Source of the DNA: Vallitalea sp.
Lineage (GTDB): Bacteria; Bacillota; Clostridia; Lachnospirales; Vallitaleaceae
Assembly (NCBI GenBank): GCA_025210235.1
Contig: JAOASG010000069.1
Span: 1-43,414 of the forward strand
DNA length: 43,414 bases
Direction: 5' to 3'
Positions 7,413 to 16,907 of this stretch are shown one piece after another (the stretch's first letter is position 1; every line of letters begins with the position of its first letter). Both the position numbers and the translations under genes were made by a program. The notes under the pieces are model-generated. The model was not told where the DNA came from, searched no databases, and saw only the letters and a program-made list of their open reading frames with translations.

Positions 7413-8509
7413 AAAAGAAAATATATGTTACACAACCATTTTTACCTCCGCTTAATGAATATATTAAATATCTAGAAGAAATATGGGATTGTGGAATATT
7501 GACACATAATGGTCCATTAGTTCAGAAGTTAGAAAAAGAACTTATTAAAAGATTACAAGTGAATAACCTAATTGCAACATCAAATGCTACTATGGCATTA
7601 CAATTAGCTATTAAAGCTTTAAATTTAAAGGGAGAAATAATAACAACTCCTTTTACTTATATAGCAACTATTGCAGCAATTAACTGGGAAAAATGTACAC
7701 CTATATTTGTAGATATTGATGAAGAAACATTTAATATAGATTCTACTAAGATTGAGGAAAAGATTACTAAAAAGACATCCGCAATATTAGGAGTTCATAC
7801 TTTTAGTAATCCTTGTAATATAGAAGCAATAGAAAAAATAGCAAAAGATAATAAACTAAAAGTTATATATGACTCTGCACATGGGATGTTTGTTAATTAT
7901 AAAAATAAATCGTTACTCGAGTATGGAGATATATCAATTGTGAGTTTTCATGCAACGAAATTATTTAACACTGTTGAAGGTGGCGCTTGTATTACGGAAA
8001 GTGATATTTTAGCGGAGAAAATTAAAAGTTATAGATTTTTTGGCTTTAACGAAAAGAAAGATATTGTTACTCATGGAACTAATGCCAAAATGACAGAAGT
8101 TCATGCAGCAATGGGTCTTGCGACTTTAAAATATATGGATGAAGTAAGGAAGAGTAGAAGAGAAAAATATGAGTTGTATAAAAAATTGTTATCAAGTAAT
8201 GAGAATGTGAAGTTTCAGAAGATCAATGAAGAATCGCATAATTATAGCTATATGCCTGTACTTTTTAAAAGTGAAAATATTTTAAAGCAAGTATTAAAAA
8301 TTTTAAATGATAATAATATTTTTCCAAGAAGGTATTTCTATCCTTCATTAAATAAAGTAAAAGTTATTAGTACATATGAAGATAACCTAGAAAAAGCTGA
8401 AGATATTGCGACTAGAATTTTATGTTTACCTCTATACAATAAATTAAAAACTGAAGATATAGAAATCATTTGTTATTTGATAAATCAAATAGCTTATAGA
8501 GATTCTTAA
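7409..8509 (+). CDS. DegT/DnrJ/EryC1 PLP aminotransferase, probable dTDP-4-keto-sugar 4-aminotransferase
   Basis: The 366-aa protein has the PLP Lys at K184 in FHATKLFNTVEGG, the cofactor Asp at D155 in IYDSAHG, and the N-terminal segment KKIYVTQPFLPPL followed by a GxLTxNGP motif, as in VioA/DesI-type nucleotide-sugar aminotransferases. It would place an amino group at C4 of the keto sugar made by the preceding reductase. It starts with TTG and overlaps the reductase stop by 4 bp. A similar DegT-acyltransferase pair makes anthrose on Bacillus anthracis spores; here the sugar would also lack the 2-OH. Confidence 0.85.
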   Translation: MKKKIYVTQPFLPPLNEYIKYLEEIWDCGILTHNGPLVQKLEKELIKRLQVNNLIATSNATMALQLAIKALNLKGEIITTPFTYIATIAAINWEKCTPIFVDIDEETFNIDSTKIEEKITKKTSAILGVHTFSNPCNIEAIEKIAKDNKLKVIYDSAHGMFVNYKNKSLLEYGDISIVSFHATKLFNTVEGGACITESDILAEKIKSYRFFGFNEKKDIVTHGTNAKMTEVHAAMGLATLKYMDEVRKSRREKYELYKKLLSSNENVKFQKINEESHNYSYMPVLFKSENILKQVLKILNDNNIFPRRYFYPSLNKVKVISTYEDNLEKAEDIATRILCLPLYNKLKTEDIEIICYLINQIAYRDS

Positions 8510-8598
8510 AAAGTATCAAGAGAATTAATGAATATAATAGTTATAATTTTTATAGAGCATGGAAATTAAATTTAACATAATAAAGAGGCGTATTAATA

Positions 8599-9255
8599 AT
8601 GAAAGATATTGTGGTATTTGGAGCAGGAGGTCATGCAAAAGTAATTATTGATATTATAGAAAAACAAAATGAATATAAATTAGTTGGATTAATAGATCCA
8701 TACAAAGAAAAAAATGAAGAACATTTCGGATATCCTATTTTGGGAAATGATAAAGACTATTCTATACTAAATAGGGTTTATGGAGGAATCATTGCTATTG
8801 GAGATAATTGGGTTAGATATAAAACTAGTCTATTAATAATCAGTAAAAATAAATTATTTGAATTTATGTCTTTTATACATCCCTTCTCAATGATAGCAAG
8901 AGGTGTTAAAATTGGAAAAGGAAGTATTATAATGCCTGGTGCAATAATTAATAGTGATACCATAATAGGTAGTCATTGTATTATAAATACAAATACTTCT
9001 ATAGATCATGATTGTAATATTGGTAATTATGTATCTTTAGCACCAAAGGCTACAATAGGTGGAAATGTAAAAATTGGTGATTATTCTGCTATTGGACTTG
9101 GAACAAATATTATCCAGAATATTAATATTGGTAAACATACAATAATTGGAGCGGGTTCAACGGTAGTTAGACATATTGGTTCAAATATTGTTGCATTTGG
9201 AATACCTTGTAAAAAGAAAAGAGCACGAAAAATAGGAGAAAAATATCTTAAATAA
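8599..9255 (+). CDS. NeuD/PglD-family sugar N-acyltransferase (left-handed beta-helix)
   Basis: The 218-aa protein has an N-terminal Rossmann-like domain (IVVFGAGGHAKVIIDII) and, from about residue 90, hexapeptide repeats forming a left-handed beta-helix (IGKGSIIMPGAII, IGSHCIINTNTSIDHDC, IGAGSTVV). The His-Asp in SIDHDC is the catalytic region of PglD/PerB/VioB-type enzymes, which acylate the amino group of 4-amino-sugars. It follows the aminotransferase gene and would give a 4-acylamino-2,4,6-trideoxyhexose. The acyl donor is probably acetyl-CoA, but another acyl-CoA cannot be ruled out. Confidence 0.85.
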   Translation: MKDIVVFGAGGHAKVIIDIIEKQNEYKLVGLIDPYKEKNEEHFGYPILGNDKDYSILNRVYGGIIAIGDNWVRYKTSLLIISKNKLFEFMSFIHPFSMIARGVKIGKGSIIMPGAIINSDTIIGSHCIINTNTSIDHDCNIGNYVSLAPKATIGGNVKIGDYSAIGLGTNIIQNINIGKHTIIGAGSTVVRHIGSNIVAFGIPCKKKRARKIGEKYLK

Positions 9256-9330
9256 AATCTTAATATGTAACAATTATATAATATTTATAGTATTATAAAA
9301 TATAGACAACTTGTATAAAAGAGGTGAAAT

Positions 9331-10203
9331 ATGAAGGGTATTATATTAGCAGGGGGTTCTGGAACTAGATTATATCCTCTAACAAAAACAATATCTAAAC
9401 AAATGTTACCAATTTATGATAAACCAATGATATATTATCCATTATCTATACTAATGGAATTAGGTATTAGAGAAATACTTATTATTTCAACTCCAAGAGA
9501 TATTAATAGTTATAAAAATTTATTTGGCGATGGTTCAAAACTTGGTATTTCAGTATCTTATGAAGTTCAAAATAAACCTAGAGGAATAGCAGATGCCTTT
9601 ATTGTAGGAAGAAAATTTATTGGAAAGAGTTCAGTTACATTGATTCTTGGAGACAATGTTTTTTATGGACAAAGGTTAAATAGTATTTTAAAAAGAAGTA
9701 TTAGTAGAGAAAATGGTGCAACTATTTTTGGATATTATGTTAATAATCCTATGGAATATGGAGTAGTAGAATTTGATAAAAATTTAAATGTAATATCTAT
9801 TGAAGAAAAACCTATAAATCCAAAATCAAATTATGCTATACCAGGGCTATATTTTTATGATAACAATGTTATAGAAATTGTTAAAAACATTGCGCCTTCT
9901 AATAGAGGGGAATTAGAAATATCGGATATTAACAAAGAGTATATGAAAGTAGATAAGTTAAAAGTAGAGTTATTAGAACAAGGTATTTCTTGGTTTGACT
10001 CAGGAACATATCAAGGACTTCTTAATGCAGCTAACTTTGTAGAAATGATACAAAAAGAACAAAGAATATATATAGCTTGTATTGAGGAAATTGCTTATAA
10101 AAAAGGTTACATAAATAATAAACAACTAGGAAAGATAGCTGATTCTATGAGCAAAACTGAATATGGACAATATTTAAATAGTATTTTGAAAGGTAGTAAT
10201 TAA
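9331..10203 (+). CDS. rmlA: Glucose-1-phosphate thymidylyltransferase
   Basis: The 290-aa protein opens with the RmlA signature MKGIILAGGSGTRLYPLT, and carries SKQMLPIYDKPMIYYPLS, LGDNVFYG and the EEKP sugar-binding segment, at the normal length of the short RmlA form. It makes dTDP-glucose from glucose-1-phosphate and dTTP, feeding both L-rhamnose and the 2-deoxy amino sugar. It has an AGAGGTG ribosome site, and rmlC and rmlB follow without gaps, so the three form an operon. Confidence 0.95.
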   Translation: MKGIILAGGSGTRLYPLTKTISKQMLPIYDKPMIYYPLSILMELGIREILIISTPRDINSYKNLFGDGSKLGISVSYEVQNKPRGIADAFIVGRKFIGKSSVTLILGDNVFYGQRLNSILKRSISRENGATIFGYYVNNPMEYGVVEFDKNLNVISIEEKPINPKSNYAIPGLYFYDNNVIEIVKNIAPSNRGELEISDINKEYMKVDKLKVELLEQGISWFDSGTYQGLLNAANFVEMIQKEQRIYIACIEEIAYKKGYINNKQLGKIADSMSKTEYGQYLNSILKGSN

Positions 10204-10773
10204 ATGGGTGAATGTAAATTTATAGAAACAGATATAAAAGATTTATTTATTATAGAACCAAAAGTATTTAAAGATGAACGAGGTTATTTTATGGAAAGTT
10301 ATAACCAAATGGAATTTGAAGAGGCGGGGTTATCATTAAAATTTGTTCAATATAATGAATCTTTTTCTACTAAAAATGTTCTTAGAGGTTTACATTTTCA
10401 ATATAAATATCCACAAGGGAAACTAGTTAGAATTACTAAAGGAAGTGTATATGATGTTGCAGTTGATATAAGAAAAAATTCTGCTACTTACGGTAAATCG
10501 GTAGGAGTAATTTTATCAGCAGAAAATAAAAGGCAATTTTATGTACCAGAAGGTTTTGCTCATGGGTTTTTAGTTTTATCAGAGGATGCACAATTTTTAT
10601 ATAAGTGTACAAATTATTATTGTAAGGAATATGAAGCAGGTATTTTATGGAATGATCCTGATTTAAATATTAAGTGGCCAATAGAAAATATTAATGATGT
10701 TATTTTATCTAAAAAGGATAGAGCATGGCCAAGATTAAAAGATATAAAATATAGTATGAACGAGGTGATATAA
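10204..10773 (+). CDS. rmlC: dTDP-4-dehydrorhamnose 3,5-epimerase
   Basis: The 189-aa cupin protein has the RmlC motifs FxDxRGYFxESYN near the N-terminus, NVLRGLHFQ with the catalytic His, GSVYDVAVDIRKNS, and FYVPEGFAHGFLVLS. It epimerises C3 and C5 of dTDP-4-keto-6-deoxyglucose on the way to dTDP-L-rhamnose. The ATG follows the rmlA stop directly, and its own stop overlaps the rmlB start by one base, so translation is coupled. Confidence 0.95.
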   Translation: MGECKFIETDIKDLFIIEPKVFKDERGYFMESYNQMEFEEAGLSLKFVQYNESFSTKNVLRGLHFQYKYPQGKLVRITKGSVYDVAVDIRKNSATYGKSVGVILSAENKRQFYVPEGFAHGFLVLSEDAQFLYKCTNYYCKEYEAGILWNDPDLNIKWPIENINDVILSKKDRAWPRLKDIKYSMNEVI

Positions 10774-11750
10774 TGGAAACAATTTTAGTTACTGGGGGAG
10801 CAGGTTTTATAGGTAGTAATTTTGTAAGATATATGCTTAGTAAATATAAAGAATATAAAATAATTAATATAGATGCGTTAACTTACGCAGGTAATTTAGA
10901 CAATTTAAAAGATATAAGTAATAAACAAAATTATACTTTTATAAAAGGGAATATTACAGATAAAGAATTCGTAGATAAAGTTATGAAAAATGGTATAGAT
11001 TATATAATTAATTTTGCAGCAGAAAGTCATGTAGATAAAAGCATTGAAAATAGTAATGTTTTTATAAAAACTAATGTAATGGGTACACAAATTTTACTAG
11101 ATGCTGCTAGAAAATATAGTGTTAAAAAATATATTCAGATATCAACAGATGAAGTATATGGTTCTTTAGGGGATAAGGGATATTTTACTGAAAAGACACC
11201 AATAGCTCCTAATAATCCCTATTCAGCTAGTAAAGCAAGTGCAGATTTAATGGTTAGGGCTTATTATGAGACATATAATTTACCAATAAATATTACAAGA
11301 TGTTCAAATAATTATGGCGCTTATCAATATCCAGAAAAATTAATTCCATTAATGATTTATCATGCATATGAAAATAAATTACTTCCTATTTATGGAAACG
11401 GATTAAATATTAGAGATTGGATACATGTAGAAGATCATTGTACAGCTATAGACAGTGTCCTACATTATGGACAAGAAGGAGAAATATATAATATTGGTGC
11501 TAATAATGAAAAAACTAATTTAGATATTGTAAAAATGATATTAAATGAATTAGGGAAAGATTATGAATTAATAAATTATGTAGAGGATAGATTAGGACAT
11601 GATTATCGCTATGCTATAGACGCAGCAAAAATTAATAAAGAATTAAATTGGCAACCTAAGTATAGTTTTGAAGAAGGAATTAAAAAAACAATTAATTGGT
11701 ATTTAAATAATATAGAATGGTGGAGAAAAATTATTCAGAAACAAAAATAA
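10773..11750 (+). CDS. rmlB: dTDP-glucose 4,6-dehydratase
   Basis: The 325-aa short-chain dehydrogenase-type protein has the NAD-binding GGAGFIGSN segment near residue 8, the AAESHVDKSI motif, STDEVYG, and the catalytic YSASK, all standard for RmlB. It converts dTDP-glucose into dTDP-4-keto-6-deoxyglucose, the branch point between rhamnose (RmlC, RmlD) and the 2,3-dehydratase route encoded at 4966-9255. It is the third gene of the rmlACB unit. Confidence 0.95.
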   Translation: METILVTGGAGFIGSNFVRYMLSKYKEYKIINIDALTYAGNLDNLKDISNKQNYTFIKGNITDKEFVDKVMKNGIDYIINFAAESHVDKSIENSNVFIKTNVMGTQILLDAARKYSVKKYIQISTDEVYGSLGDKGYFTEKTPIAPNNPYSASKASADLMVRAYYETYNLPINITRCSNNYGAYQYPEKLIPLMIYHAYENKLLPIYGNGLNIRDWIHVEDHCTAIDSVLHYGQEGEIYNIGANNEKTNLDIVKMILNELGKDYELINYVEDRLGHDYRYAIDAAKINKELNWQPKYSFEEGIKKTINWYLNNIEWWRKIIQKQK

Positions 11751-11782
11751 TATTATTGTCTATACAAAGGGGATAGATATTT

Positions 11783-12652
11783 ATGTCAATACCAATGGTG
11801 TGCTTTGTCACATGGAACAGACTTGGATTAACAATACAAAATTTAAAAGCATTATTTGAAACAACAGATGATTTTGAACTTTATATAGTAGATAATAATT
11901 CTCAAGACGGAACATGGGAATATTTACAGTCAATTAATGATAGTCGAATAAAGTATAAACATAGGTTTGGTATAAACAGAGGCGTAGTATATGCGATTAA
12001 TTATATATTAAATAAAAGGAAAAAAGAACAATACTTTATTTTTGTTGAGAATGATGTTTGTATCAAAACAAAGGACTGGATAACAAAGTTCATGAATGTA
12101 ATGGAAGTTTTTCCAGAAGTAGGTTTACTTGGGGGATTAAGAAAAGACTACTTTAAAAGTAAGGGGATAGTTCCAAAACAATATAAAAAAAGAGATACAA
12201 GTTACTATTCTACCCGTATGGTACTAGGAAATTGCAATTGCATTCGTCCTGAAGTATTTGATTATATTGGGTTTTGGAATGAAGAAACTTACGGTGGTGA
12301 TAAGGATATGTCAATACGAATTAATGATTTCACACCTTTTACCATTGGTTATATTGATGATATTGAAATAATACAATCTCAAAAAATACTATGTAATAAG
12401 TGTTTATATAAAGATAAGTGTTCTCTTGTTAATAAAGGAATTACTTGTTTTGATATTTATTGTAAAAATTATATGCATCAACAATATGCATCAAGAGTTA
12501 AACAAAAACAACAAATGTTTTTACAGGAAGTAAAAGCTGGTAAAAGAACTATTTATTGTACTTCAGTTCATGCAGATAAATATGATCAGTATTATTATAA
12601 TCAACAATGGGCACAAGAGAATTTTGATTTTTTTATTAAAAATGCTAATTAA
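11783..12652 (+). CDS. GT2-type glycosyltransferase with four-cysteine motif (paralogue A)
   Basis: The 289-aa protein has a GT-A fold N-terminus (PMVCFVTWNRLGLT, then LYIVDNNSQDGTW) with END at residues 89-91 in the DXD position. It then has a unit not usual for GT2 enzymes: C204-X2-C207-X5-C213-X8-C222, followed by a conserved tail ending KRTIYCTSVH and QENFDFFIKNAN. The same spacing occurs in its paralogues at 14859 and 17937. The Cys set could bind zinc or be a structural clamp. It has no membrane segment and probably acts in the cytosol on a protein or lipid-linked sugar. It follows rmlB by 32 bp and may share that operon. Confidence 0.8.
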   Translation: MSIPMVCFVTWNRLGLTIQNLKALFETTDDFELYIVDNNSQDGTWEYLQSINDSRIKYKHRFGINRGVVYAINYILNKRKKEQYFIFVENDVCIKTKDWITKFMNVMEVFPEVGLLGGLRKDYFKSKGIVPKQYKKRDTSYYSTRMVLGNCNCIRPEVFDYIGFWNEETYGGDKDMSIRINDFTPFTIGYIDDIEIIQSQKILCNKCLYKDKCSLVNKGITCFDIYCKNYMHQQYASRVKQKQQMFLQEVKAGKRTIYCTSVHADKYDQYYYNQQWAQENFDFFIKNAN

Positions 12653-12670
12653 CAAAATTTAAAAGAATAA

Positions 12671-13684
12671 TTACTCATTAACTAGATTTTTTAGTTTAAC
12701 TAAATATTTATCATAGGTATTTGATGCAGAAAAAAATTTAGCTCTTTCTAGCATTTTGTTTTTATATAGATCTAAATTGGCAAGAGTAATATCGATTTTT
12801 TCTTTTAAATCTCTAATATCAACTTCAGGAAATGAAGTTAAATTGGGCTTACAGCTAGCAAGCAATGCTGCATCATTTACTAGTTCAGGTAAACTACCAG
12901 ATCCTATACCTACAAGAGGAGTTCCAGTATGCATAGATTCAATAACTAAATTGGAACAAGCCTCATTTGCTTTCAAATGTAAAATTAAATCGGCTGTTCG
13001 TAAATATTGTGGCATTAATCTATAATCAATAGGATCATAAAGATTTTTTTTCGTTATAATAGGATTATTAGATTTATTTATTAGGTTTACTTGTTTTTTA
13101 TAACCTCGTCCTAAGACCCAAAATTCAATATCTTTGTTATAACGATACATATCTGCAATCTTTAAAAATATTTCCATGGAATAAGTAGCTGTATTGGGTG
13201 TACCCCAATATGCTACAGCTATAATTAATTTTTTGTTTTTAGGTTTTTTATCAAGTGGTGGTATAATTGGATTAAACATAGAAGTATTTGTACTATTATA
13301 TATAATATTTCCATTAGGTTCCTTGCCATTATATAGGCTATTAAATAATACTGTTTTTGAAAAGATGCTTTGGTATATAATTGAATCGCTATACATAATT
13401 AAATCCATTAAGTTTTTATTTTTTGTTTTGGTTAAATTAATATCTGGATAATTATAGTTTAAATAAATAGCACCTAATCTTTGCAATATTTTTATATTAT
13501 TTTTTTTAATTATTTCTAATTCTTGGATTTTAGATAAGTTTGCAACAGAACAAAAGACATCAACAGTAGGGTCACATCCAAAACTAACTTTATGTCCTTT
13601 TGATATGCAATATTGACTAAAATTTCTAATCCAAGTTCTTGCGCCTCCATATCCTTCATAATGAGAAGAAAAACCTATATTCAT
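12671..13684 (-). CDS. GT4-like glycosyltransferase (paralogue of the gene at 19826-20839)
   Basis: The 337-aa protein starts MNIGFSSHYEGYGGARTWI and has the GT4 C-terminal pattern SNLVIESMHTGTPLVGIGSGSLPELV. It shares long identical blocks with the protein at 19826-20839 (VDVFCSVAN, NIKILQRLGAI, SLYNGKEP, IIYNSTNT), so the two are recent duplicates. GT4 enzymes are retaining transferases that use nucleotide sugars such as dTDP- or UDP-sugars. It faces the GT2 gene A tail to tail, with 18 bp between, and shares a 105-bp divergent promoter region with the gene at 13790. Confidence 0.8.
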   Translation of the reverse strand: MNIGFSSHYEGYGGARTWIRNFSQYCISKGHKVSFGCDPTVDVFCSVANLSKIQELEIIKKNNIKILQRLGAIYLNYNYPDINLTKTKNKNLMDLIMYSDSIIYQSIFSKTVLFNSLYNGKEPNGNIIYNSTNTSMFNPIIPPLDKKPKNKKLIIAVAYWGTPNTATYSMEIFLKIADMYRYNKDIEFWVLGRGYKKQVNLINKSNNPIITKKNLYDPIDYRLMPQYLRTADLILHLKANEACSNLVIESMHTGTPLVGIGSGSLPELVNDAALLASCKPNLTSFPEVDIRDLKEKIDITLANLDLYKNKMLERAKFFSASNTYDKYLVKLKNLVNE

Positions 13685-13789
13685 AATTTATCACCTATAT
13701 AGAATTTTATAATTAAATCTTATCATACATATATAATATATTAAATATAGTTAATATATATTACAAAATCTACAGGTAAGGAGTATTTC

Positions 13790-14803
13790 ATGAAAATATA
13801 TTTTTTTATTTTAGGAGGAAAAAATTCAACAACAACATACTCTAATAAATTATTTGCAAATGAATTAAAAAGACTAGGATATGATATTGAGATTGTAGAG
13901 GATTATAATACTAAACTTAAAATTCTAGATAAACCTGAATGTAATGCTATTTTTTTTCAAAAAACAGTTCAATGCAAAGCACACACAAAAGAATATATAG
14001 AACATTTAAAGGGAAAAGTGAATTTAATACATATTGATGATGATTATCAAAATATGAAAGATAAAGAACATATAGAGACATTAAACATAAGTGATCTTAT
14101 TTTAGTAGGTACACATCTACATAAAAGAAAATTAAAACAACATTACACTAGTACACCTGTTGAGGTAATATCATGTATGTTAGATTTTGCTAAGTATAAA
14201 TATGTACCAATAAAAGAAAAAAATAATGATCAGGTAATAATTAGTTGGCAACAATCCTGTGCAGATGCGTATGTAGATGATATTTTATTAATTGCACAAG
14301 TATTAAATAATCTTGTTAAATCTTATGGAGTAAAAATACATTTATATGGATGGCATATGGGAAAAGATTATAAAGATAATAGAAGTGTAGTAAAAGAAGT
14401 ATTACCAAGTGCTAAATTTATTAAGTATGAGCCAATGGAAAGATATATAAAAAACATTGTACCACAAATATCTAAATCAGATATATTCATTATGCCATAT
14501 ATAAATAGCCCTTATAGATGGGGGAAAAGTGGATTTGGTTTAAAAAGAATGATGTTACTTGGAATTCCTGTTGTTGTTTCTAGCACACAACATCATAATA
14601 CAATGATTAAAAATGGGGTAAATGGATTTACTGCATCTAATAATAAAGAATGGTATTACTACTTAGAAAAACTAATAAAAGATAAATCATTACGAGAAAT
14701 ATTTTCTATAAATGGGAGAAAATCAATGGAGAAAGAATTTAATAATGAAAAAGTGATAAAACAATTTATAAAGATGGTTAATAAACATTTAGATGTATTT
14801 TGA
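13790..14803 (+). CDS. GT4-like glycosyltransferase (paralogue of the gene at 15814-16824)
   Basis: The 337-aa protein begins MKIYFFILGGKNSTTTYSN and ends in a GT4-type C-domain (GKSGFGLKRMMLLGIPVVVSS, then NGVNGF). It shares AIFFQKTVQC, NLIHIDDDYQ, ISWQQSCADAY and YGWHMGKDY with the minus-strand gene at 15814-16824, so these are duplicates. The donor and acceptor are unknown. The ATG has a TAAGGAG site. The GT2 gene B follows on the same strand after 55 bp and is probably co-transcribed. Confidence 0.75.
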   Translation: MKIYFFILGGKNSTTTYSNKLFANELKRLGYDIEIVEDYNTKLKILDKPECNAIFFQKTVQCKAHTKEYIEHLKGKVNLIHIDDDYQNMKDKEHIETLNISDLILVGTHLHKRKLKQHYTSTPVEVISCMLDFAKYKYVPIKEKNNDQVIISWQQSCADAYVDDILLIAQVLNNLVKSYGVKIHLYGWHMGKDYKDNRSVVKEVLPSAKFIKYEPMERYIKNIVPQISKSDIFIMPYINSPYRWGKSGFGLKRMMLLGIPVVVSSTQHHNTMIKNGVNGFTASNNKEWYYYLEKLIKDKSLREIFSINGRKSMEKEFNNEKVIKQFIKMVNKHLDVF

Positions 14804-14858
14804 TAGAAAAATTGAATATATTTTAGTAGAGTAGAGATAAAAAAGGAACGATAAATAT

Positions 14859-15743
14859 ATGGCAATTCCCTTAGTATGTTTTACAACATGGAATAGAGCA
14901 GGTCTTACAGCAAGGAATTTAACAGCCCTTCTTCAAACGACAGATGATTTTGAGTTATATATTATAGATAATAATTCACAAGATGATACATGGGAATTTA
15001 TTAATCAATTATCTGATAATAGAATAAAATGTAAAAAGAGATTTGATGTTAACAGAGGAATTATTTATGCTTTGAATTATGTGTTAAGTAAAAGGAAAAA
15101 AGAACAATTTTTTTTATATGTAGAAAATGATGTGTGCATCCTATCAAAAGATTGGATAAGTAGATATTTAAAGATAATGAATAACTTTAAAGATGTTGGG
15201 ATACTTGGATACGTTTCACCTCATGTGATAAACGCATATTCATTAAAAAATTATCAAATGCCTAAGTTAATATCAAACAAAGATACTTCTTATTATCAGT
15301 ATCATATTGTTATGGGTTGTTTGTGGTGTATGAGACCAGAGCTAATACAATACGTAGGGTATTGGAATGAAGAAACTTATAGAGGTGAAATTGATATGTG
15401 TATGCGCATTAATAAATACACATCTTATAAAATAGGATTTGATCCAACAATTTTAATAAAACATGAGAAAAAAATAAATTGTGAAGATTGCATATTAAAG
15501 AATAACTGCTCTTTATTAGATAAATCTACAACATGTTTTAAATTATATAAAAAAAAATATATGCATAATAAGTTTTCTAAGCTTATGGCATATAAAATAT
15601 CTAAATATATAGAAGAAATAGAAAGTAAAAAAAGAACAGTATACTGTGCATCTATTCATGATAATGATTCATTAAAAGATCATTACTATAATAAAGAATG
15701 GGCAATGGAAAACTTCCAATTTTTTATAGATAATGCTAATTAA
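14859..15743 (+). CDS. GT2-type glycosyltransferase with four-cysteine motif (paralogue B)
   Basis: The 294-aa protein is close to the proteins at 11783 and 17937 throughout (PLVCFTTWNRAGLTARNL, LYIIDNNSQD). END fills the DXD position at 89-91. The extra motif is C208-X2-C211-X5-C217-X8-C226, followed by KRTVYCASIH and the ENFQFFIDNAN ending. The three copies differ most between residues 120 and 150, after the DXD region, where acceptor or donor choice might change. It is probably in one transcript with the GT4-like gene before it. Confidence 0.8.
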   Translation: MAIPLVCFTTWNRAGLTARNLTALLQTTDDFELYIIDNNSQDDTWEFINQLSDNRIKCKKRFDVNRGIIYALNYVLSKRKKEQFFLYVENDVCILSKDWISRYLKIMNNFKDVGILGYVSPHVINAYSLKNYQMPKLISNKDTSYYQYHIVMGCLWCMRPELIQYVGYWNEETYRGEIDMCMRINKYTSYKIGFDPTILIKHEKKINCEDCILKNNCSLLDKSTTCFKLYKKKYMHNKFSKLMAYKISKYIEEIESKKRTVYCASIHDNDSLKDHYYNKEWAMENFQFFIDNAN

Positions 15744-15813
15744 ATAATTCACAAAAGTAATTCTGTATAGAATCTTAGTCAGTGTTATTTTTTGTGGATT
15801 TATAAAAGTGTAA

Positions 15814-16824
15814 CTAAAATAAATTTATATGTTTATTAACAGAAGCTATAAATTGTTTTATAATAATAGAATTAGAGTATTTTGTATCTATTATTTGTTT
15901 TGAATTAATAGAGAACTTTTGTCGTAATGATTTATCTAGAATTAATGATTCTAATGAATTATACCATTGTTCAGGTGTAGAAGCTAGAAAACCATTTTCA
16001 CCATTTGTAATCAGAGTCCTATTATGTTCTGTATCAGATACTACCGCAGGTAGTCCTAATAACATTAATCTTTTTAATCCAAATGCGCTTTTTCCCCATC
16101 TACCTGGATGATCTATATAAGGCATTATTATAATATCTGAGTTAGCAATTTTCGGTACTAATTCAGTCAAATATTCATTTAAAGGTTTATGGGGTATAAA
16201 TGTAGCAAAAGGAATAATTTTATCTATTTTATGCCTTAAATCTCTGTAGTCTTTTCCCATATGCCATCCATAAAGATTAAGTTGTATTTTATAAAGTTCG
16301 TGGAGTTTATTTAAAGGAGTTGCAATCATCAATAGATCTTTTGTATATGCATCAGCACAATCTTGTTGCCAACTAATAATAAGAGGGTTATTATGCTTTT
16401 CATCTATAGATACATATGAATAATTTTGTGAATCTATCATGCATGAAACAACCTCAATAGGTGATGAAGTAAATGATCGTAAAGCCTTCTTATGTTTATT
16501 AGTACATACTATTACTAAATCAGATAATTTTAAAGTTTTAATTTTTTCTTTTGAACCCATATCTTGAAAATCATTATCAATATGAATTAAGTGTACTTTA
16601 TTTTTTAAATGAGAGATATACTTGTGGGTATGTAAAGGACATTGAATTGTCTTTTGAAAAAATATTGCATCACAATCAGGATTATTAAGGATACTCTTTT
16701 TTCTATCATTATCTTTTACAATATCAATATTATATCCTAAATTTTTTAATTCTAAAGCAAGTAAAGTATTAGCATATGATGTTGTTGAGTTCCCTGATGA
16801 AATTATAAAAAAATATGCCTTCAT
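15814..16824 (-). CDS. GT4-like glycosyltransferase (paralogue of the gene at 13790-14803)
   Basis: The 336-aa protein starts MKAYFFIISSGNSTTSYAN and matches the protein at 13790 along its length, including the GKSAFGLKRLMLLGLPAVVSD segment of the GT4 C-domain. I chose the ATG at 16824 over an in-frame GTG 9 bp upstream because the AAAGGAG site overlaps that GTG and is correctly spaced for the ATG; the paralogue also begins there. It lies downstream of rmlD on the same strand but has its own sigma-K-like -10 in the gap. The sugar it transfers is unknown. Confidence 0.75.
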   Translation of the reverse strand: MKAYFFIISSGNSTTSYANTLLALELKNLGYNIDIVKDNDRKKSILNNPDCDAIFFQKTIQCPLHTHKYISHLKNKVHLIHIDNDFQDMGSKEKIKTLKLSDLVIVCTNKHKKALRSFTSSPIEVVSCMIDSQNYSYVSIDEKHNNPLIISWQQDCADAYTKDLLMIATPLNKLHELYKIQLNLYGWHMGKDYRDLRHKIDKIIPFATFIPHKPLNEYLTELVPKIANSDIIIMPYIDHPGRWGKSAFGLKRLMLLGLPAVVSDTEHNRTLITNGENGFLASTPEQWYNSLESLILDKSLRQKFSINSKQIIDTKYSNSIIIKQFIASVNKHINLF

Positions 16825-16879
16825 AATAAGCACTCCTTTGTAGTCTAGAAAAGTAATTTTGTTTAAATACTTGTACTAA

Positions 16880-16907
16880 TAGTATATGAGCTATTATTAT
16901 AAATGCT
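16880..16907 (-). promoter_or_regulatory. Sigma-K-like -10 upstream of the GT4-like gene at 15814-16824
   Basis: On the minus strand CATATACTA (16880-16888) matches the sigma-K -10 CATANNNTA fully. The -35 region is only a weak AGCA (16904-16907), lying at the end of rmlD. The distance to the ATG is about 55 bp. Confidence 0.35.
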
